Shown here one piece after another: positions 58,753-64,000 of a DNA stretch of 64,000 nucleotides (position 1 is the stretch's first letter; each line of letters begins with the position of its first letter). The notes beneath the pieces are model-generated. The model was not told the origin of the DNA. It saw only the letters and a program-made list of their open reading frames with translations, and searched no databases. Made by a program: the position numbers and the translations under genes. This DNA comes from Ruminococcus_C sp963590855. Its GTDB lineage: Bacteria > Bacillota > Clostridia > Oscillospirales > Ruminococcaceae. Location: assembly GCA_963590855.1 (NCBI GenBank), contig CAVAQT010000001.1, positions 1 through 64,000 of the forward strand. The letters run 5' to 3'.

Positions 58753-60183
58753 TTATGCCTCGACCGGTGCAAAGCGGATGCGGATCTGGGGCAGTTCACG
58801 GAGAACGGTGTCGCAGTGATACAGCCCGTCCTCTACAGACAGATCATTTTCTCCGGTTGCCGGCGGCGCGAAGATCTTCAGGGTCATGTCAGCTTCGCCC
58901 GAAAGCGGCTTTTCAAAGAATGCCGCCATCAGATCGACGGTCTTGGTCTTGGGTGCTTTATAGAACCACTTGCCGTTCAGCTCCAGCATCAGGTTGCTCT
59001 CTTCGGTAAAGTTCACCTCACAGAAAGTAGGGTTCTTCTCGAAGTGCAGCGGGATCTCCAGACCCTCTGCGTCCTCGGAGTTGCTCCAGCGCAGCGTAAT
59101 GGGCAGCTGCACCTCGCCCTCCTGCCGGGTGATCTGGGGCTTGAACCAGTCGCGCTGGATGATCTCCTTATAGGTATCCAGCACCGGCTGCGCAATGCCT
59201 ACATCGGAATTGTTGGGGTCTTCGATCTCCAGTCCCAGTCTGCCGCGGTCGCGGAACTGGTAGAAGGTAAAGGCGCTGAACCAGTCTGCCTGTTCTGCTT
59301 CCAGCTTATCGCAAAATTCCTTTACCATGTCTGCCTGCTCATAAGGCCCGGTGACATCGCCGTCTGCATTGAACTCTGCCATAGTCATGGGCTTTGCCAC
59401 GCCGCCGTTGAGATAGCGGAAGCGCTCGAAGCTGCGCTTGGTCTTTTCGTAGGTGTCCGCCACAGTGCCGCGGCTGTGAGTCGTGCCGCCGTGTTCTGCC
59501 ACGTCATAGGGCCAGCCCCAGTGGAGTGCCATGTACTTATCCACAGACCAGACATCTGCCGCCGGGATCGTCTGCGCAAACTCGGCTTCCTTTTCCATCT
59601 CTTCCTTGGAGAGATCCTCGATGCCGCCGATGCAGATGATAGTTTGCACATTCGGTGCATGCTCCTTGATGATGCGGCTGGCGCGGACAAAGAAGTCTGC
59701 CACTTCCTGATAAGTGCAGCGCTTGTTGAACGAGAACCAGTTGCCCGTTGCCTCGTGATTGATGCGCAGGAACACTCTGCCGAAGGGTTTCAGATCCTCG
59801 CCGATGGCTGCCAGGTGCTCGTCCGAAACATGGGGATCAATGGTCAGGGTCAGGGAAACGTCCTGTCCGTGCTGACGGATCTCGCGCATATAGTTGAACG
59901 GTTCGCCGTCGGTATTGCCGCCCAGACCGCCCTTATAGGTGAAATAATCGTCATAGGGATAGTCCCAGGCAAAGCTGACATCGGGGCTTGCGTGTACCAC
60001 GCTGGCGCGTCCCGGCCAGCCCTCGTCCAGGGGATAATAGCAGTACATCAGGCTGATGCTGCGGTGCGGTCTGCCCATCTTTGCCAGGATATAGTCCTGG
60101 CTGACATACTCGCCGCGCTCGCTGCCGTCTCCCAGATCAACGGCGCACTTCGCCTTTCCCATATGAATGCGGTAAACTTCCAT
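58753..60183 (-). CDS. Clan GH-A glycoside hydrolase, GH26-like, cytoplasmic
   Basis: A 476-residue protein without signal peptide. A TIM barrel (about 1-345) has FLRINHEATGNWFSF with the likely acid/base Glu after His, and MTMAEFNADGD with the likely nucleophile Glu, as in clan GH-A; the HExxGNW context is nearest to GH26 mannanases. A C-terminal beta domain (about 355-476) follows. ATG 60183 has AAAGGAG upstream. As an intracellular enzyme it would process imported oligosaccharides such as manno-oligomers; the substrate is inferred. It is transcribed from a consensus promoter at 60237. Confidence 0.75.
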   Translation of the reverse strand: MEVYRIHMGKAKCAVDLGDGSERGEYVSQDYILAKMGRPHRSISLMYCYYPLDEGWPGRASVVHASPDVSFAWDYPYDDYFTYKGGLGGNTDGEPFNYMREIRQHGQDVSLTLTIDPHVSDEHLAAIGEDLKPFGRVFLRINHEATGNWFSFNKRCTYQEVADFFVRASRIIKEHAPNVQTIICIGGIEDLSKEEMEKEAEFAQTIPAADVWSVDKYMALHWGWPYDVAEHGGTTHSRGTVADTYEKTKRSFERFRYLNGGVAKPMTMAEFNADGDVTGPYEQADMVKEFCDKLEAEQADWFSAFTFYQFRDRGRLGLEIEDPNNSDVGIAQPVLDTYKEIIQRDWFKPQITRQEGEVQLPITLRWSNSEDAEGLEIPLHFEKNPTFCEVNFTEESNLMLELNGKWFYKAPKTKTVDLMAAFFEKPLSGEADMTLKIFAPPATGENDLSVEDGLYHCDTVLRELPQIRIRFAPVEA

Positions 60184-60236
60184 GTATGTTCTCCTTTTCG
60201 GTGATTTTTCTGCACATTCTGTGCGGTATTGCCTTT

Positions 60237-60265
60237 ATTATACCGGATTCCGGCGGTGCTGTCAA
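60237..60265 (-). promoter_or_regulatory. Promoter of the GH26-like gene
   Basis: The minus strand has -35 TTGACA (60260-60265), a 17-base spacer and -10 TATAAT (60237-60242). Confidence 0.88.
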
Positions 60266-60309
60266 GAGTATTTTTGACCGCTTTCCGGAAACCGTCTCAG
60301 CGTTTCGCG

Positions 60310-61896
60310 TTACTTCCCCAAAATGGTTTCCCAGGAAGGCTCCATGCCTGCGCCGTCCTGTGCAATATAGGTGAGGAGATACGCGGCATCTTTGGAATCG
60401 ACCTCGCCGCTGTCGTCAATATCGGCAGCCGTAAGCTGGTCGTCGGTGAGCGTGGTATCCATGCCCACTGCACTGCGGGCAACATAGGTCAGGATCTGCG
60501 CAACGTCCGTGGCATTCAGGACACCATTGCCGTCAACATCGCCTTTTTCCAGTGCAGGAGCGGGTTCGATGTCAGCAACGCCCAGCGATACAAATGGGAT
60601 CTCATATTTTGCGGCATAAGTTTCTGCATAAGAGCCGGTATAGCCGTATATGGTCAGCTTCGTGTCAGCTGCAAATGCCGTCTGGGAAATCGCAGTCACG
60701 CCCTGAGGAACTACGATCTTTTCCAGTTCCGTACAGTTTGCAAACGCATTTTCCCCGATGGAGGTAATGCCATCCTCCAGCGTAACCTCACGCAGCTTCG
60801 TCATTTCCTGATATGCATTGGCAGGAATCGCACCGTCCTGGTGCTGAACTGTCAGATGCGTGGCATGCGATCCCACAGAGAAGCTCTCTTTTGTGGAATC
60901 AAAGGTGTCCGGCACGGTAAAGTGCACATTAGGCTGACAGTTCATAAAAGCATTGTACTCCACATTCGCCTGGTAGTTTTCAACGGTCACGTCCTTCAGA
61001 TTGGTGCAGCCCCCGAAGGCGCCGTTTTCCACAACAGTCACCGCAGACGGTATGGTAACTTCTGTCAGACCGGTACAGCCGGTGAAAGCGTATGAGATAT
61101 AAGTTACGCTGTCCGGGATGGTAATGCTGGTCAAAGCAGTACAGTCCGCAAATACGCTGCTCTCCAACTTTTTCAAGGTGTTCGGAATCCGGATCTCTTT
61201 CAAAAGAGAACATTTGGAAAATGCCGATGCGCCAATGAATTCGACGCCGTCCGGAATGGTAACGCTGGTCAGATCACAGCAATTCCAGAACGCCCAATTT
61301 TCGATGCCGATTACGTCCGAGTGCATGATAACCTTTCGGATGCTGCTGCACCCGGCAAAAGTACTTGCGCCGATAATCCTCACGTCATACGGCACAGTGA
61401 CAGTTTCCACCGCTGTGCCGTTCAGATACAGCGGTGCGCCGTAAGACAGCGGATTCCCTCTGAAATTGCCGAACGCAATATTCCACCAGGCATCCATATC
61501 TGTAATGTTAACGCCGTATTTTAACTGTGTACAGTTGAAAAACGCATTCTCGCCGACTTTTTTTATCGTGGGCGGCATGGTGACACTTTGCAGCTTCTGA
61601 CACCCCTCAAACGCCTTGGCGGCGATGCTGGTCACGGGCTTGTCGTCGATCGTCTCCGGGATGTCCGCCGTTATGGCATCCGCAGCGCAGCCGACAATTT
61701 CAATTTCTCCGGCGTCGGTCACGTTATAGTACAGTTTTTCGTCATAAATGCCGCTGTACGCTTCCGGAACTGTCGCACACACCGACAGTACTGCACCGAT
61801 GCTTTCCAGTACATTCTGCATTCCGGGCACGCCTGCACCGCCCAGACAGAGCACGCCGGCTGCGGTCGCCGCAAGCGTTTTCTTCCATATATTCAT
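60310..61896 (-). CDS. Secreted leucine-rich-repeat (BspA-like) protein with divergent dockerin
   Basis: A 528-residue exported protein. Signal peptide at about 1-25; LRR_5 (BspA-type) repeats of about 23 residues span about 55-430, with units such as IGENAFANCTELEKIVVP and VGENAFFNCTQLK. A short linker leads to a dockerin (about 450-520) whose two calcium repeats are GDVDGNGVLNATDVAQILTY and ADIDDSGEVDSKDAAYLLTY, quite unlike the other three dockerins in the window. ATG 61896 follows AGGAGG by nine bases. It is probably a cell-surface or cellulosome-associated binding protein; the ligand is unknown. Confidence 0.9.
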   Translation of the reverse strand: MNIWKKTLAATAAGVLCLGGAGVPGMQNVLESIGAVLSVCATVPEAYSGIYDEKLYYNVTDAGEIEIVGCAADAITADIPETIDDKPVTSIAAKAFEGCQKLQSVTMPPTIKKVGENAFFNCTQLKYGVNITDMDAWWNIAFGNFRGNPLSYGAPLYLNGTAVETVTVPYDVRIIGASTFAGCSSIRKVIMHSDVIGIENWAFWNCCDLTSVTIPDGVEFIGASAFSKCSLLKEIRIPNTLKKLESSVFADCTALTSITIPDSVTYISYAFTGCTGLTEVTIPSAVTVVENGAFGGCTNLKDVTVENYQANVEYNAFMNCQPNVHFTVPDTFDSTKESFSVGSHATHLTVQHQDGAIPANAYQEMTKLREVTLEDGITSIGENAFANCTELEKIVVPQGVTAISQTAFAADTKLTIYGYTGSYAETYAAKYEIPFVSLGVADIEPAPALEKGDVDGNGVLNATDVAQILTYVARSAVGMDTTLTDDQLTAADIDDSGEVDSKDAAYLLTYIAQDGAGMEPSWETILGK

Positions 61897-61990
61897 GTGA
61901 CACATCCTCCTGATTTTGTCATAGCCAAAGTTTGCATCGTATATTATAACACAGCACTGCAAAAAAAGCAAGAAAAAGTGCGAAGATACG

Positions 61991-62037
61991 CAAAAATCAC
62001 CCCGATGCAAGGGGATTCCTGCATCGGAGTGATTTTT
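61991..62037. terminator. Bidirectional terminator between LRR gene and the small gene
   Basis: AAAAATCACCCCGATGCA and TGCATCGGAGTGATTTTT form a stem (one mismatch) with a ten-base loop and T-runs on both strands, ending the small gene's transcript upstream of the LRR gene. Confidence 0.9.
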
Positions 62038-62090
62038 CGTACCTGTTTTTACAAGACACTTTATATGCTTGTTCTCGTTTCTATCGCTGT

Positions 62091-62381
62091 TTACTTGGCT
62101 GCTGCATCCTTTTCGGCACGCTTCAGCCAGACGTTTGCCAGGTCTACCGCCTCATACAAATTCGGTCGGTCGGAAGTTTTGGTGATTGCCTTTACCGGAT
62201 CCGGCTCTTTGGTCGCCATCTGGTACACACGCACCTTGTCTGCGACTTTCAGTCCGTTTACCTCCTGCTGATGCACGATCTGCATCATCACCACGAAAGG
62301 CTCTGACATATACCCGTAATAGATCTCATTTCCCTTGCGTACCAGCGGATATCCGCGGTACATAAAAAATTCCTGATTCAT
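62091..62381 (-). CDS. Small conserved-looking protein of unknown function
   Basis: A 96-residue soluble protein starting at ATG 62381 (AAAGGAAGG upstream). It contains YRGYPLVRKGNEIYYGYMSEPFVV and VRVYQMATKEPDP, patterns common in short Ruminococcus proteins. No domain with known function. It lies 62 bases downstream of the DUF4340 gene and is followed by a strong terminator, so it may end the ABC-export operon. Confidence 0.6.
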   Translation of the reverse strand: MNQEFFMYRGYPLVRKGNEIYYGYMSEPFVVMMQIVHQQEVNGLKVADKVRVYQMATKEPDPVKAITKTSDRPNLYEAVDLANVWLKRAEKDAAAK

Positions 62382-62443
62382 TGATGTTCCTTCCTTTCTC
62401 CGGCAGCATCCCGAAGGAATCGCAATGGGATTCCCGACGATGC

Positions 62444-63940
62444 TCAGCTCCAGTTTGTCGTAAAGTCTTGGCTTGTGTCGCTATAGATCTTCATATTATT
62501 CAGCAGCGTGTCCAGATAGCTCTTCCGGCAGGTATAGGCAGACTTGCCGTCAACGGTGATGAGACAGGTGAAATCGTCTATGGCATAGAACTGCAGATCC
62601 CGGTCGAACGCACCGTCCTGTGTCTTGACGTGGATCTCACCCAGCATCTCGCCGCTGGGCGTACCATCCAGCTTTATGGTCTCTGCCGTGGTATTCAGCA
62701 GGAACGAATAAAACTGACGATAGCGCTCAGATTCCGTACTCTCTCCGTTCAGCGTCACCACAGCGGAATCCTTGTCGCTGCCGACCACGTTGAACTGGAA
62801 CTTCTGGTCTCCTACGCTGACATCCAGAGAGCCCACATCCCACACATAGGTGCCGAGCACTAGCTTGGATGCAATGTCTGTGGGCGTTGTTGTCGCCCAG
62901 ACTAAGTTCTCTTCTGTCACCTGATAGATCGCATCAATGCCGCTGAGCATTGCATAATAGTACGCGGTCTCTGTACCGCTCTCCTCGTCCTTTTCGGTAA
63001 AGCGTTCGCCAAATGTCAGCACATAAGTGTTGCCGTCTGCACATGCCATCGTGGCTGTGCCAAAGGGATCGTCCAGTCCGGCATTCGCCAGATCTTCTGT
63101 GCCGGGATGGGGCACGGCGACCTTTTCTGCCTTGAGCCCGAACATTCCGGTTACCACCGGTGTAGAGCGGTCAACGCTCAGGTATGCCGGTACCGGCGAA
63201 ACCATTTCATGACTTGCCACTGTACCGCCCATGGTGGTATCGTCTGCGGCATCCTCGTCATAATCCAGTTCCAGGGTATAGTCCATGTCCTTCCGGTCGA
63301 TGGTCAGCGAATTGACAATGGGATAGTCATTCTCATCCGCCGGCGCTTCCAGCATAGTCTTGGACAAGAAGTCCTCTGCCGACTTGCTGAAATTTGCCAC
63401 CAGGGAGGTTTTTACCGTATATACCGTGTCCTGATCTGCCGGTGCAAAATAGGTGTAGGTGGCATCTGCCGCGGCATTGCCCACACGGAAGCGATAGTCG
63501 CTGCCGTCCGCAAAATGCAGCGTCACAGCCACTGCCTCGGCATCATCCAGCCCGAACTTTTCCAGATCTGAGCAGTTCTCTTCCACCAGACCGCTGGCTT
63601 CCATCGAAGCCGTGTTGTTGGACAGCGTCCACAGGGTCGAAGTGTCCATGGGGAGATCCTCCCAGCCGGAGACCGCATAAGCCGCGTGATTGTCACCGTC
63701 ACCGGTGCCCTCTGCGGTGCGTACCACTTCAAATGTGCCCGATGCATTTGTCACATCAATAGAAGTGACATCGTTGGGATCTTCTGTGGTCAGGGTAATG
63801 CTCTCGCTGCTGTCCTCTGCGGAAGAAGCAGACGAAGCGGAATCCTCATCCGGCGAATTTTGCAGCAGAAAGAATGCTGCTGTGCCCAGTGCTGCCACCA
63901 GTACCGCTCCGCCGATGATTCCAAGCGTCTTTTTACGCAT
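62444..63940 (-). CDS. DUF4340 domain membrane protein
   Basis: A 498-residue protein: short basic start (MRKKTLG), one transmembrane helix (about 8-26), then an acidic Ser/Glu/Asp-rich linker and a large extracytoplasmic domain typical of DUF4340. Such proteins are coded beside GldG/ABC-2 type exporters and are thought to assist them. ATG 63940 has AAAGGATGG upstream. The preceding gene, whose last codons are in view, ends 18 bases upstream. Function in export is inferred from context. Confidence 0.85.
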   Translation of the reverse strand: MRKKTLGIIGGAVLVAALGTAAFFLLQNSPDEDSASSASSAEDSSESITLTTEDPNDVTSIDVTNASGTFEVVRTAEGTGDGDNHAAYAVSGWEDLPMDTSTLWTLSNNTASMEASGLVEENCSDLEKFGLDDAEAVAVTLHFADGSDYRFRVGNAAADATYTYFAPADQDTVYTVKTSLVANFSKSAEDFLSKTMLEAPADENDYPIVNSLTIDRKDMDYTLELDYDEDAADDTTMGGTVASHEMVSPVPAYLSVDRSTPVVTGMFGLKAEKVAVPHPGTEDLANAGLDDPFGTATMACADGNTYVLTFGERFTEKDEESGTETAYYYAMLSGIDAIYQVTEENLVWATTTPTDIASKLVLGTYVWDVGSLDVSVGDQKFQFNVVGSDKDSAVVTLNGESTESERYRQFYSFLLNTTAETIKLDGTPSGEMLGEIHVKTQDGAFDRDLQFYAIDDFTCLITVDGKSAYTCRKSYLDTLLNNMKIYSDTSQDFTTNWS

Positions 63941-63958
63941 GATGATCCATCCTTTCGC

Positions 63959-64000
63959 TTAGCGATAGCGTCTGCGGACTGCAACAATGATGCCGACGGC
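63959..64000 (-). CDS. C-terminal end of an ABC-type membrane protein (5' part outside window)
   Basis: The last 13 codons read AVGIIVAVRRRYR followed by TAA at 63959-63961. A hydrophobic helix ending in RRRYR immediately upstream of a DUF4340 gene fits the C-terminus of a GldG-like auxiliary transport protein. Only the tail is visible, so the family is inferred. Confidence 0.5.
   Translation of the reverse strand, partial: AVGIIVAVRRRYR

Noticed and set aside
1..64000. tRNA or rRNA genes, IS transposases, prophage genes
   Set aside because: None was seen on either strand; no cloverleaf-like segment with the TTCGA arm and no transposase-like frame were found.

Overview
The window looks like chromosomal DNA of a cellulosome-forming Ruminococcus (gut Clostridia, Oscillospiraceae), most like the R. 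champanellensis / R. flavefaciens / R. albus group. The basis is three secreted proteins with near-identical Ruminococcus-type dockerins and a fourth with a divergent dockerin, two large GH9 cellulases, Thr-rich linkers, a low-GC Gram-positive housekeeping set (cdaA-cdaR, rex, adhE, fhs, spoIIGA-sigE), moderate GC and AAGGAG-type ribosome binding sites. The species is inferred from gene content only. Most genes lie on the minus strand.

Layout. Positions 1-10.6 kb hold a type IV pilus / type II secretion-like system on the minus strand: a pilin with a strong promoter and a structured leader, a tandem hairpin-repeat block, then pilC-pilM-pilN-pilO, three minor pilin-like genes, pilB, pilT and a very large prepilin that runs off the window. 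From 11 to 18 kb there are a CPBP membrane protease, a phosphotransferase-like gene and adhE on the minus strand, then the sporulation pair spoIIGA-sigE on the plus strand. From 18 to 31.8 kb lie a dockerin protein of unknown function, cdaA-cdaR (c-di-AMP synthesis), a cysteine desulfurase with a DUF3343 partner, ispD-ispF, rex, NADP-isocitrate dehydrogenase, three small or membrane genes and aconitase. From 32 to 47.3 kb lie a degenerate-GGDEF/EAL protein, an AEC carrier, an aldolase-like enzyme, a divergent glutamine synthetase-like protein with an ANTAR regulator, upp, rpiB, tsaE-tsaB, fhs, a GHL10-type lipoprotein, an ECF sigma / membrane anti-sigma pair, and metK behind a SAM-I riboswitch. 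From 47.4 to 54.4 kb are two dockerin-bearing GH9 cellulases. From 55.4 to 57 kb is an orphan type I-C-like CRISPR array with two small mobile elements inserted in its repeats, with its own leader promoter and no cas genes in view. The rest holds an FNT-family channel, two small genes, an intracellular clan GH-A glycosidase, a secreted leucine-rich-repeat protein with a divergent dockerin, and a DUF4340 / ABC-export module that continues past the window end.

How it fits together. The secreted enzymes (two GH9 proteins, one unknown dockerin protein, one LRR-dockerin protein) are probably cellulosome components. The pilus locus could serve adhesion or DNA uptake. adhE, fhs, the formate/nitrite-type channel, Rex, aconitase and isocitrate dehydrogenase fit a fermenter that makes ethanol and formate and runs a partial TCA route to 2-oxoglutarate. 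Promoters recur with a 17-18 bp spacer and usually an extended -10 (TGnTATAAT). The points most worth following up are the pilin leader RNA, the CRISPR repeats carrying two different elements at the same internal position, the four-fold repeated unknown module of the second GH9 protein, the unknown dockerin protein, and the glutamine synthetase-like protein that has lost ATP-site metal ligands.
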